From Chrysochromulina parva (taxonomy: Eukaryota > Haptophyta > Prymnesiales > Chrysochromulinaceae): a stretch of DNA of 19,964 nt. Positions 1 through 8,099 of the stretch are shown here, in pieces. Position numbers and translations under genes: made by a program. A model generated the notes under the pieces. The model was not told the DNA's origin. It was given only the letters and a program-made list of their open reading frames with translations, and did not search any database. Position 1 is the stretch's first letter; each line of letters starts with the position of its first letter. The DNA lies in contig PJAB01000838.1 in the NCBI GenBank assembly GCA_002887195.1, positions 1-19,964 on the forward strand. The letters run 5' to 3'.

Positions 1-1
1 C

Positions 2-889
2 GGCGACGGCTCTGATGGCGCCTGCGAGGCCGCCCTCTGCGGTGCAGACAATTGCGACGCTGCCCTGTGCGGGGCGGAGTTTCCAGAGGACGAGTGCGAC
101 GAGGGCCTCTGCGAGATCAGCTTCCCTTCCTGCGTCAACCGCGCACAGTGCCCGAATGAGCCGACCACGTGCGCGGCGGCGCAGCTCTTCTTCGCAACGG
201 GCGGCTGCGCTGCCTCGTGCACCAACGCGGACTTCGTTTATGTCGTCGGCACTCTCGTGCCTCTCTACCCGGCTCTGGCGGGCTGCACTCGCCAGGCGCC
301 CACGATCGTGACGACCGCGTTCACGGCGTCGGGCGACGTGTCCGACTTCACTCCGTCCAAAAAGGAAGGAATCAAGAGCGTCTTCGCCACCGCGGCGGGC
401 GTGGACCCCTCGGTGGTCACGGTCACCGTCACGTCCGCGTCCGTGCTCATCACCGTCGCGATTGCATTCTCGTCCCCGGCCGCGGCTACCACGGCCGTCT
501 CCACGCTGTCGACGGGCATTCTCGCCAACCAAGACTCGCTCGCCGCCGCGCTTCAAGCGGCGGTGCCCAGCATCGTCGTTCAGGCCATCGTCACTGCACC
601 AACCATCGCCGCAGGTTCCGCTGTACAAATCCAACTCCCCACTACGAGTCGGACTGCGGGGATGGGTACGGGTGGCTATGTGGGGATCGCCCTGGCCGTC
701 TTCTTCACCCTCGGCTGTATCTTCGGCGGGATCGTCTTCGCCCTGCGTAAGAATCCGCCCGCGGGGGCCAAAGCGGGCACTGCTATTGCGGTCACAAGCT
801 CTGCAAGGACCTCTGCAGTGTCCGTCACCACGGATGACAAAGCAGACGACGTAGTGTCCGGCGGTCGCACGTTCAATGACAAGATCTGA
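2..889 (+). CDS. C-terminal part of a cysteine-rich single-pass membrane surface protein (5' end outside window)
   Basis: The frame is open from the first bases of the window to the TGA at 887-889, so only the C-terminal 295 or so residues are seen. Order: a cysteine-rich stretch (about residues 1-95, with many C-x(4-9)-C spacings and acidic residues). Next is a Thr/Val/Ala-rich domain (about 100-205) containing FTASGDVSDFTPS and VTVTVTSASVLITVAI, which looks like the repeated SEA-like or adhesion-type beta domains of algal surface proteins. Then comes one hydrophobic helix (GYVGIALAVFFTLGCIFGGIVF), a basic stop-transfer RKN and a tail of about 45 residues ending FNDKI. This predicts a type I membrane protein with its bulk outside the cell. 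The family assignment is only by resemblance. No intron is needed in the visible part. The ATG codons at 15, 169 and 257 are not taken as starts, because the upstream frame is open and coding-like. Confidence 0.6.
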   Translation, partial: GDGSDGACEAALCGADNCDAALCGAEFPEDECDEGLCEISFPSCVNRAQCPNEPTTCAAAQLFFATGGCAASCTNADFVYVVGTLVPLYPALAGCTRQAPTIVTTAFTASGDVSDFTPSKKEGIKSVFATAAGVDPSVVTVTVTSASVLITVAIAFSSPAAATTAVSTLSTGILANQDSLAAALQAAVPSIVVQAIVTAPTIAAGSAVQIQLPTTSRTAGMGTGGYVGIALAVFFTLGCIFGGIVFALRKNPPAGAKAGTAIAVTSSARTSAVSVTTDDKADDVVSGGRTFNDKI

Positions 890-1686
890 TGAGAGGGCTG
901 ACGAAGAGATCTGATGATTCTTCGGGCCGGTCGGGGGGAAATGCGCCGAATGGCTATACGTAAGATTGCGGGCACCGCATCTTGACCCTTGACGGGTCTG
1001 GCTCACGACGCTCTGTGGTTAGACGGAGACATTTCGTGTGGTATACGCCGCGAGCCCGCTACGGAGGGCGCACCATATGCTGTACCGTGGATCGTCCGGC
1101 GGGCTTGGTGCCGTCGGAGCACTGTTGAGTTCGACTGTTGAGTTATAGCGTCGGTCGCGGGGTCGCACGCGGCACGGCGCCGTGGTCCGCCCCGTTGCCG
1201 TGTGTGTCCTCGCTTGTGTGTGAACTCGACGTCGGCGACGCGCGGCGCATGTCGTTTGAATTTTCCGACGCGCCCCCGGTTCCGCCGGAAGGCGGCGAAC
1301 GTATTCGTAAACTATTACTAAGTACACTCGCGACGGGGTCGTACCGGCGCTGCCGGGCGGCAGCTCCGACGTCGCGGACGTGTGTGTACGCGCCGTAGCC
1401 GTACTTCGTATTGGCTATTGCTCCCTATTGCTATTGGCTATTCGGTACGCCGCCCGCGTCGCGAGGTCCGCGCGCCTCCCGCGCGACGGCCGGGCCGACG
1501 TTGCGCGAATGCCATATGCGCCACCATGCCATCATATGCGTAGCCATACACTGTAGGGAGCCATGTTGAGTATGCGATGCCATTCTGTATCTGAGAGATG
1601 GGGGTCCTGCCCACCTGCCGATCCCAGCGGTGTCTCCCCGGCTCCAGAATGCGGTAGATGATGCGGTGTTGTTCACCCCCCTCCTC
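890..1686. other. Intergenic stretch between convergent genes; no gene seen
   Basis: This 797-base gap lies between the stop codons of two convergent genes, so it should hold both 3' UTRs and poly(A) sites. The short open frames in it show no recognisable domain. A run of ATTGCTATTGG-like words lies at about 1408-1443. No RNA gene is recognised. Confidence 0.5.
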
Positions 1687-3357
1687 TCACCCCCCTTTCT
1701 CCCTGGGCGTGGTGCTGGCCCACACCTTCCCATACGGTGTGAGCTGCTGCACTTGCTCGGCGGTGAGGTAGCGCCCGTCGACGAGGGCCTTCGCCGGGTC
1801 ACTCGCCACTAGATGCACCTTACCCATGGACTGACGGTCGATCAGTTTCGTCAGTACGTGATCGACGACCCAAGCTCCAATCGCGGGCGCTCCCATCACA
1901 AGGCACGCGCCGAGCAGCTGCGGATAGTGCGCCTTGCTCACTCTGGCCACCTCTGTCCAAAACGGGATCGCGCTGAAAAAGCGTAACGGCTCAAACTCGC
2001 GCACTTCGTAAACCGCCAAGTGGCCGCGCGACGGGCAAGCTGAGCTGTCGACCTCCTGAACCACGACCTCCATCCATCGCAGGTAGCGCCTCACGATGTC
2101 GCGCTGCGACACGCCCTTGGCCAGCAGCTTGGGCACATCCAGCGCGCGAAGGTCGTAGAAGATCACCGGGCGGCCCTCGAGGTCGTGACAAAGGACTTGC
2201 ATCGCATGTGGACCCATCGCGTGCTCCAGCGCCGCCTCGGCCGTTGGATCTGCCAGCTTGAGCGCGCCCGGGCGGAGGAGCTCGTGGATCCCCTCTTCCT
2301 CGCGCCAGCGCGACGATGCCGCAAAGGCTACCGCGGCCTTGGCCACGTCGCCCTGGTGCTCTTTCAGATAGCGCGCGCCGCTGTGGGCGGAGGGCGGCTG
2401 GGCGCCGAGCTGGGCGCATGCCTCGCAGAGCTTTTCGAGGCTCTGCTCCTCTGGGGTCCTCGGGCTATCCTCGGGCGCCGTGTCCGGCGTCGTCACGAAC
2501 CAGCTCGCATTCCTCCAGAGCCCGCTCGACTCCCCGCTGATCCCCTTGAAGCGCAAAGCATATCGCGCGGCGGGCGCGAGCTCGTTCTCAACGTACCACC
2601 GGATGCTGGGCCGCGCGAGCCCGATCCCGCCCGCGTCGACCTCCGTGTACACGCCGCCCTCCACCCTGTAGAGCACCCAGTTGCACAGGACGAGGCTCGC
2701 CACATACTCGCGCGCCTTGCCCTCGTCCGTGTGCGTCGACGGCTCGAAGTTGTGGATGCCGTTCTCGGTGACGACGACGTAGCTCTCGGGCACAGGTGGG
2801 CTCAGGATTCGGAAGAGCTGGTCGAGCACGCCACGAAGCAGCGCCAGCTGGGTACGGCCCTCTGTCGCCGTCGCCGCCTCCTTTGTGGCGAGCTCGTTCT
2901 CAACGTACCACCGGATGCTGGGCCGTGCGAGCCCGATCCCGCCCGCGTCGATCTCCGTGTACACGCCGCCCTCCACCCTGTAGAGCACCCAGTTGCAGCG
3001 GAGCCTGGCCACAAAGCCGCGCGCCTCGCCCTCGTCCGAGAGCTCCGACAGACCGGTCCCACGAGCGACATGCTCATGGGTCACAAAATTGTGGATGCCT
3101 TTCTCGGTGATGATGACGTAGCGCTGGTGCGGGCCGCCTCCGCCAAAGAGACTCTTGAAGAGATCCGGCACTAGCGAGACCGCTGGAACCGTGAAAGAGG
3201 CGTTCGGGATGGATGGCATCTGCGTCACGAGAACCGTCATTTTTCTCAAGCGCCCTTTCGAGCTTGGCGCATTTTGCGAACCCAAAACAGCAAACATTCC
3301 TTCATTCACAACACACCAACCTAAAATGGGTGACGGGCGGCAACACCTCGCACTCAC
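1687..3357 (-). CDS. CRAL-TRIO (Sec14-like) lipid-binding protein with a duplicated N-terminal module
   Basis: Single-exon, 556-residue frame. Residues about 305-355 look like a CRAL-TRIO N-terminal helical region (ARYLKEHQGDVAKAAVAFA...WREEEG). Residues about 375-545 match a CRAL-TRIO lipid-binding domain: GRPVIFYDLRALD, RYLRWMEVVVQEVD, HYPQLLGACLVMGAPAIGAW, LIDRQSMGKVHLV and YLTAEQVQQLTPYGKVW. Such proteins bind or exchange phosphoinositides or other small lipophiles at membranes. The N-terminal half has two copies of an unrecognised module (residues about 80-157 and 193-261) starting Y-V-I/V-x-T-E-x-G-I-H-N-F and ending IRWYVENELA. Their last 36 residues differ at one position. The start is uncertain: Met40 (3240) or Met47 (3219) are as plausible as Met1, because the first 39 residues look like 5' UTR. 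The gene converges on the surface protein gene. The lipid ligand cannot be told from sequence. Confidence 0.8.
   Translation of the reverse strand: MSARCCRPSPILGWCVVNEGMFAVLGSQNAPSSKGRLRKMTVLVTQMPSIPNASFTVPAVSLVPDLFKSLFGGGGPHQRYVIITEKGIHNFVTHEHVARGTGLSELSDEGEARGFVARLRCNWVLYRVEGGVYTEIDAGGIGLARPSIRWYVENELATKEAATATEGRTQLALLRGVLDQLFRILSPPVPESYVVVTENGIHNFEPSTHTDEGKAREYVASLVLCNWVLYRVEGGVYTEVDAGGIGLARPSIRWYVENELAPAARYALRFKGISGESSGLWRNASWFVTTPDTAPEDSPRTPEEQSLEKLCEACAQLGAQPPSAHSGARYLKEHQGDVAKAAVAFAASSRWREEEGIHELLRPGALKLADPTAEAALEHAMGPHAMQVLCHDLEGRPVIFYDLRALDVPKLLAKGVSQRDIVRRYLRWMEVVVQEVDSSACPSRGHLAVYEVREFEPLRFFSAIPFWTEVARVSKAHYPQLLGACLVMGAPAIGAWVVDHVLTKLIDRQSMGKVHLVASDPAKALVDGRYLTAEQVQQLTPYGKVWASTTPREKGG
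2578..2685 (-). repeat. Intragenic direct repeat, downstream copy (codes module 2 of the CRAL-TRIO protein)
   Basis: This 108-base block pairs with 2890-2997. By eye the two differ at only two positions, one silent and one changing Ile to Val. It codes the CNWVLYRVEGGVYTE...WYVENELA end of module 2. Confidence 0.9.
2890..2997 (-). repeat. Intragenic direct repeat, upstream copy (codes module 1 of the CRAL-TRIO protein)
   Basis: Partner of 2578-2685, coding the matching end of module 1. The flanking parts of the two modules are much less alike, so the near-identity is confined to this block. Confidence 0.9.
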
Positions 3358-3671
3358 AGTCGCTTCATTCTCATTCCTTCACAGACAAGGGTTCACACAC
3401 ACTATTAATGATCTCGATCCTTTTCGCCGCGAATCACAGATCGACAGACACGGCACGCGCTACGTACCGGTAGCCGACACTACTCTGACATGCAATTGCT
3501 GAGCGGACGAGGACACGCCGGATCCTCAGTCCAATATTTCGTTGCGTTGCGTACGTGCGCGCTGATTCCTGATTCGCACGTCATGATGCCACGCAACGCG
3601 TCTCGATCGTGATTCGTGTGCCTTGATATCGGCTACTTATCATCTTCATCTCTCCCTGCCTGAGGCCTCGT
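3358..3671. other. Intergenic stretch, upstream of the CRAL-TRIO gene
   Basis: This stretch of 314 bases separates two minus-strand genes. It should hold the promoter and 5' UTR of the CRAL-TRIO gene (near 3358-3480) and the 3' end of the KEN-box gene. TTCACAG and GTTCACAC words occur near 3377-3400 and resemble words in other promoters of the window. No gene is seen. Confidence 0.4.
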
Positions 3672-4854
3672 CTACACGCTGCTCATGCTGCTCGACGAGA
3701 ACGTGCCAAACCGGAAGGAGGCGCGCACCTCGAGCCAATCTCGTGCCGCGCACCGATCGTCGGCAACCATGCGCGTGATGCGGTCCTGCTTCGCATGCTC
3801 ACGTGCCGCGTAGTCACCCACGCGTCTCCACCGACGGAGCGGATCTGCCTTGAGCGCCTGCTGCACCTGATGAGGGAGGCAATCAGCATGCAATCAGTCT
3901 CCACCGACGGAGCGGATCTGCCTTGAGCGCCTGCTGCACCTGATGAGGGAGGCAATCAGCATGCAATCAGTCTCCACCGACGGAGCGCATCTGCCTTGAG
4001 CGCCTGCTGCACCTGATGAGGGAGGCACTCAGCGGCGCCTGAGAGACATGCTGAGGGCAGGTCCGAGGACGATTGAAACTCAGAGAGTAACAGCAGCCCA
4101 TCGGGGGGGGAGGGGGTCGGCAGCTCGGGCAGCGCTGCACCTGATGCTGCCAGACGGACACATAGTCACCAGTGGCCGCTGAGAGCTCTGAAGGCTTTGG
4201 AGCGGCCGGCGCCAAGGGCGGCGTGGGCAGCAGGGGCGTCTCGCATCGCGGCATGCCAAAGGGCGTCGTGCCAAGCTCCAGTCGGGTGAGCGTCCGTGAC
4301 TTGATACTGCTCCCCCTCTTGTGTGCATCTGCCGCGGCCGAATGCGGCCGGCTGCGATCGTGGCTGTTGAGCATGTCGGGCAGGCTGGTAGTGCTCGCGC
4401 TCGAGGTGAGAACTCGGCCGACCCTGCTCACAGTACGCGTCTGTGTCGTTGGCGTGAGCAGCTCCGCCAGCGCCTTGCGGGTCTTGTCACTCGCCTTGTC
4501 GGGCGTCGTCGGTGGCGCGGCTCCCTGGTGGTTCTCCTTATTCTCCTTGTTGACCTTGCTCCGAGCCCGAATGATGGAGTCACTGCCCATCACTACCGTC
4601 GTTGGCGTCACCCACGCATTGGGCAGAACTGGCGCGGACGCGGTGTGCGGCATCTGCGGTGTTGAAGCGAACTGGACGATCTTGGCCACGGAGGAGCTCG
4701 CGCCTGTCGGCGTGCTCGCAATGCATCGAACGCGCGCGATCGGCGTTGGCGCGCTGGCTAGGTTGCGGCTCGTTGGGATCCGCGCGACGACTGGGGCGAC
4801 TGGCAGTGAGTTCGGAGCCTCGCGCTCAGGCAGCACGAAGAATGGCGACTTCAT
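3672..4854 (-). CDS. Unrecognised TP-rich protein with two KEN boxes (two exons)
   Basis: Exon 1 is 4854-4141 (238 codons) and exon 2 is 3866-3672 (64 codons plus stop), joined in phase 0 as ...SVWQHQ|VQQALKADPLRRW... The donor is CAG|GTGCAG and the acceptor CTCATCAG|GTGCAG, giving 302 aa. I do not recognise a family. Residues 1-230 look disordered and hold about nine TP sites (for example near 37, 48, 65, 83, 117, 134, 197, 206 and 211). They also hold two adjacent KEN motifs (103-105 and 106-108), and an RxxL (RKAL, 126-129) that could be a D-box. The C-terminal 60 residues are charged and probably helical (RRVGDYAAREHAKQDRITRMV). KEN, RxxL and TP sites together suggest a CDK-phosphorylated APC/C substrate, which is inference only. 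Reading through without splicing ends at 3967. The gene is divergent from the peptide transporter. Confidence 0.6.
3824..4029 (-). repeat. Three 73-bp tandem units spanning the intron 3' end and the start of exon 2 (KEN-box gene)
   Basis: Units begin at about 3824, 3897 and 3970 (plus-strand order). Each carries, in the sense direction, TGATTGCCTCCCTCATCAG followed by the first 43 or so bases of exon 2. Only the unit giving the acceptor at 3867-3869 leads into the full exon 2 frame. Since 73 is not a multiple of 3, using the acceptors at 3940-3942 or 4013-4015 would shift the frame. Confidence 0.85.
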
Positions 4855-5033
4855 GAGAAGATTGATGACGAAAACCCTTCTTGAATTCGGCCTCGCGAAC
4901 CGCGAGTTTGAGAGCGTCCGTGTTCCAGTTCACAGCCGATGGTCACACTGTCGCACGAGTGTAACGAGAAAGCCGAGAGATGGGGAGGGTGACAGGATAG
5001 CGACGGAATCAAAATAGACACCGTTCACAGCCG
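4855..5033. promoter_or_regulatory. Divergent spacer with a 16-bp direct repeat, probable bidirectional promoter
   Basis: This 179-bp spacer separates the starts of the KEN-box gene (-) and the peptide transporter gene (+). The 16-mer GTTCACAGCCGATGGT occurs at 4928-4943 and again at 5023-5038, where it contains the transporter's ATG. A short inverted repeat CTCGCGAA-CCGCGAG lies near 4892-4908, followed by CGCGAGTTTG, which recurs in the spacer near 15532-15541. No TATA box is evident. Confidence 0.4.
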
Positions 5034-8000
5034 ATGGTTTGGACAAGCCTGGGAGTCCGCCTCCCTCTTGACTCAGCCGGCATCACGACCGACTCCGAGT
5101 CGACGATGCTGCTGCGCGCGACCAGCACCCGCTCGGAGGATGTAACCCGGCCGCCGCTGGCGCAGCGCTATCGATCTTCACCTCTCGCCTCGCCAGAGAT
5201 GCCCACGGGCATCACCAACATCATCTCCAACGAGGCTGCCGAGCGCTTCTCCTTTTACGGCATGAAGTGCATCCTCGTCGTGTTCATGACCTCGCATCTT
5301 CGCGACGCGCAGAGGCAACCGGCCTATCTGAGCGAGAAGGTCGCACTCGTCTACTACCACTCATTCACCAGTGCCGTGTACCTGACCCCGCTCGGCGGAG
5401 CGCTGCTAGCCGAGGCGGTGCTCGGCAAGTACCGCACGGTCGTGTACCTGTCGCTCGTGTACTGCGGAGGGCACCTCGCTCTCGCAATCGACGAGACGCG
5501 CACCGGTGATGGCCGCTGAGCGCACACGTAGTTGATTGCGTCCGATGGCCACGGATGGCCGCTGATTGCGTCGCGATTGGCGCTGAGAGCCGCTGATTGC
5601 GTCTGATTGCCGCTGAGTGCGCCCTCGCTCGAGCAGGCCTCTTCGTCGGCCTCGCCCTCGTCGCCCTCGGCTCCGGCGGCATCAAGCCGTGCGTCAGCGC
5701 CGTGTTGGGCGACCAGTTCGGCGAACTCAACCAGCACTTGGTGAGCGTCGCCTTGATTGCACTTGATTGTGTACTGGATTGCTCTGGATTACACTTGATT
5801 GTGTACTGGATTGCTCTTGATTACACTTGATTGTGTACTGGATTGCTCTTGATTACACTTGATTGTGTACTGGATTGCTCTGGATTACACTGGATTGGTG
5901 AGCTCGGCCTTGGTTGAACATGGTTGCTCTCGATTGCACTTGATTGCCTCAGGTGAGCACGGCCTTTGGGTACTTCTATCTGGCCATCAATCTGGGCGCC
6001 TTCACCTCGACGCTACTCACACCCTACCTACTCGAGCACGCGGGCTCGCATGCGGCCTTTGGCGTGCCAGGTGGTTGCACTTGAGTGCACTTGAGTGCAC
6101 TTGAGTGCACTTGTGAGTGTACTTGACGTGGTAGTGCTCACCACGGCGCCCTCGCCCACACACAGGCATCGCCATGGCTCTCGCAACGCTCGCCTTCTGG
6201 AGCGGCCGTCACAAGTACAGACCTCTGATGACCTCTGATGACCTCTGATGACCTCTGATGACCTCTGATGACCTCTGATGACCTCTGATGACCTCTGATG
6301 GCATGCTGATTGCCATACCGCCGCCGTAGGTACACGCACGTGCCCCCGAATGCGAGCCGCTTCCTGATGACCTCTGATGACCTCTGATGACCTCCCTCAT
6401 CAGGTACACGCACGTGCCCCCGAATGCGAGCCGCTTCCTGCGCAGCACTTGTAGCCCCGAGGGTGCCCGCGCGCTGTGCAAGCTGATCGGCTTGTTTGGC
6501 TTCTTCGCGGTGTATTGGAGCTTGTATGACCAAAGTGGCTCGGCGTGGGTGCTGCAGGTGAGCGTCTCGGATGGCCCCTGATGGCCTCTGATGGCCTCCG
6601 TCATTGCATGCAGGTGAGCGTCTCGGAGTGCTTCGGATGGCCTCTGATGGCCTCTGATGGCCTCTGATGGCCTCCGATGGCCTCTGACGGCTTCTGATGG
6701 CCTCTGATGGCCTCTGATGATCGCTGATGGCCTCTGATGGCCTCTGATGGTCTCTGATGATCACTGATGGCCTCTGATGATCACTGATGGCCTCTACTGG
6801 CAGGCAGAGAAGTTGGACAGAAGGTTCCTGGGTGTGGAATGGCTCCCCTCCCAAATCGGGGCGATCAATCCTCTCTTGATCCTCACACTCGTACCGCTCC
6901 TGCACGGCGCCGACTTTGGCACCCCTCCCGGCGCCGTGTCGGGCGTGGGGCGCTCGGCGTTCTTCGCACGGCTCGGGATCGTACCACGACGGCGCGTGCG
7001 GCTGGTAGGGCTCTACGAGCTCATCGCCCGACACGGCGTTCGCGTTACGCCGCTGCGTAAGATCGGCTGTGGGCTTGTGCTCTGCGCGTGCTCGTTCCTG
7101 ATCCCGCTGCAGGTGGAGGCTTGGATTGAGGCGAGCGGGTACAATCATAGCGCTGCAGCTCTGGCCGAGTGTAACGGCGCTGTTGGCGACGGCGGCGGCG
7201 GCGGTGCGCGTGGCTGTGGGCTCAGGCCCAACATCGCATGGCAGGTGGTTGCCTTTGATCACGTGCCCACTGATTGCCCTTGATGAATACTGCTCAGGAG
7301 GCCGAGCATCGCGCGGCAGCTCCTCGCTGATCTCGTGCTCACGCTCGTTGATCTCGTCTCGATCTCGTCTGATCTCGTCTCGATCTCGTCTCGGTTTCAT
7401 CAGCTCGTCGCCTATTTCGTGCTCACTCTTTCGGAGGTGCTCGTCTCCGTCACTGGCCTCGAGTTCAGCTACACGCAGGCGCCACCGGCCATGAAGAGCA
7501 TGGTGATGGCATTCTACCTCAGCGCGGTCGCCGCAGGCAATCTGGTCACTGTCGCAATCAATGCGAGCATCCTCAACGCTGACGGCTCGAGCAGGTGAGT
7601 GCCGCTGATTGCCGCTGAAGGACTACGATGGCTTCTGATTGCTTTTGATTGCTTCTGATTGCCTCTGATGTGGCAGTTGGAGTGAGGTCGAGTACTATCG
7701 GTTCTTCACACTGATTGCTTCTGATTGCTTCTGATTGCTTCTGATTGCCTCCGATGTGGCAGTTGGAGTGAGGTCGAGTACTATCGGTTCTTCACACTGC
7801 TCATGTTCGTCACCGCCGCCGCCTTCGTGCCGTACGCCACGTGCTACAAGGAGAAGAGATACTTTCAAGGCAATGGGATGGACGAGATAGAGACGAGATC
7901 AGACGAGATGGAGACGAGAACAGACGAGATAGAGACGAGATTTCAAGGCCATGGGACGGACGCGGACGCGGACGGTCCCGAGGCGGGGGCGGGGCCGCAG

Positions 8001-8099
8001 CCGACGTGGCGATCGTCGCAGCCGCTGCTGCCCGATGAGGTCAAGCTCGCGACGACTCGACCACGAGACGCTATAGTCGCTCGACACGAGACGCTTTAG
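5034..8099 (+). CDS. POT/PTR2-family proton-coupled peptide transporter (eight exons)
   Basis: Exons 5034-5505, 5637-5740, 5953-6070, 6166-6214, 6404-6557, 6804-7244, 7404-7594 and 7763-8099 join in phase to 621 codons plus stop. Diagnostic segments in order: [13 protein letters not shown] (the family ExxERFxYYG signature, with Phe for the first Tyr); [124 protein letters not shown] [22 protein letters not shown]. This is a 12-helix major-facilitator-type carrier importing di- or tripeptides (or nitrate or other solutes in relatives) with protons. Two family-atypical insertions lie in exon 6 (about 40 residues before [10 protein letters not shown], and a Gly-rich loop before PNIAWQ). The tail after YFQG repeats DEIETR-like units. 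The start could be Met25 (5106). Most introns carry repeats or duplicated exon edges. Confidence 0.9.
5506..5636 (+). repeat. POT intron 1, with CGCTGATTGCG-type repeats
   Basis: Phase 1 intron, ...CACCG|GTGATG...GAGCAG|GCCTC, restoring RTGLFVG. It holds several GCTGATTGCGTCTGATTGCC-like words in the sense direction. The last 22 bases before the acceptor (GCGCCCTCGCTCGAGCAG) faintly resemble the end of exon 1. Confidence 0.8.
5741..5952 (+). repeat. POT intron 2: minisatellite plus copies of the exon 3 start
   Basis: Phase 0 intron. It begins GTGAGCGTCGCCTT and is followed by exon 3 beginning GTGAGCACGGCCTT. A further internal copy, GTGAGCTCGGCCTT, starts near 5898. The middle (about 5755-5895) is a tandem array of about 35 bases built from CTTGATTGTGTACTGGATTG and TCTTGATTACA. 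Confidence 0.85.
6071..6165 (+). repeat. POT intron 3: ACTTGAGTGC decamers and the GTGCTCACCACGGCGC element
   Basis: Phase 1 intron joining [16 protein letters not shown]. It contains about four ACTTGAGTGC decamers (6078-6115) and then GTGCTCACCACGGCGC at 6134-6149, placing a branch-like CTCAC about 25 bases before the acceptor AG. Confidence 0.8.
6215..6403 (+). repeat. POT intron 4: ACCTCTGATG decamer array with a duplicated acceptor and exon 5 start
   Basis: Phase 2 intron. Nine or so ACCTCTGATG decamers fill about 6220-6300. A first acceptor (CCGTAG, 6324-6329) is followed by a 37-base copy of the exon 5 start at 6330-6366. Three more decamers and the true acceptor CTCATCAG (ending 6403) follow. 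The two exon-start copies are 74 bases apart, so the upstream acceptor would shift the frame. Confidence 0.85.
6558..6803 (+). repeat. POT intron 5: CCTCTGATGG array with a duplicated donor
   Basis: Phase 0 intron. It opens GCAG|GTGAGCGTCTCGGA, and the same string returns at about 6611-6628 after TTGCATGCAG. The rest (6635-6790) is an imperfect array of TGATGGCCTC and TGATGATCAC decamers, ending CTACTGGCAG. Confidence 0.85.
7245..7403 (+). repeat. POT intron 6: contains a copy of the joined exon 6/exon 7 junction
   Basis: Phase 0 intron ([15 protein letters not shown]). At 7293-7346 it holds CTCAGG...CATCGCGCGGCAG followed without a break by CTCCTCGCTGATCTCGTGCT. This is a decayed copy of the exon 6 end fused to the exon 7 start, translating as [26 protein letters not shown]-type array follows (7350-7392). 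The intron's first bases also resemble the exon 7 start. Confidence 0.8.
7595..7762 (+). repeat. POT intron 7: TGATTGCTTC array with a duplicated acceptor and exon 8 start
   Basis: Phase 2 intron. Acceptor GTGGCAG plus the first 37 bases of exon 8 occur at 7670-7713 and again at the true site (exon from 7763), 86 bases apart. The copies are separated by CTGATTGCTT repeats. The exon copy breaks at ...CACACTG, where it runs into ATTGCTTCTG. Confidence 0.85.

Noticed and set aside
2185..3174. 329-codon plus-strand frame
   Set aside because: Antisense of the CRAL-TRIO gene; its repeats mirror the duplicated module.
6907..7009. Extra intron in POT exon 6 removing the atypical insertion before [10 protein letters not shown]
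   Set aside because: A TAG acceptor exists at 7007-7009, but no GT donor has the required phase; the frame is open, so it was kept as exon.
6138..7400. 420-codon minus-strand frame full of [14 protein letters not shown] repeats
   Set aside because: It is the antisense of the transporter exons and intron arrays; the repeat protein comes from TGATGACC-type DNA repeats.
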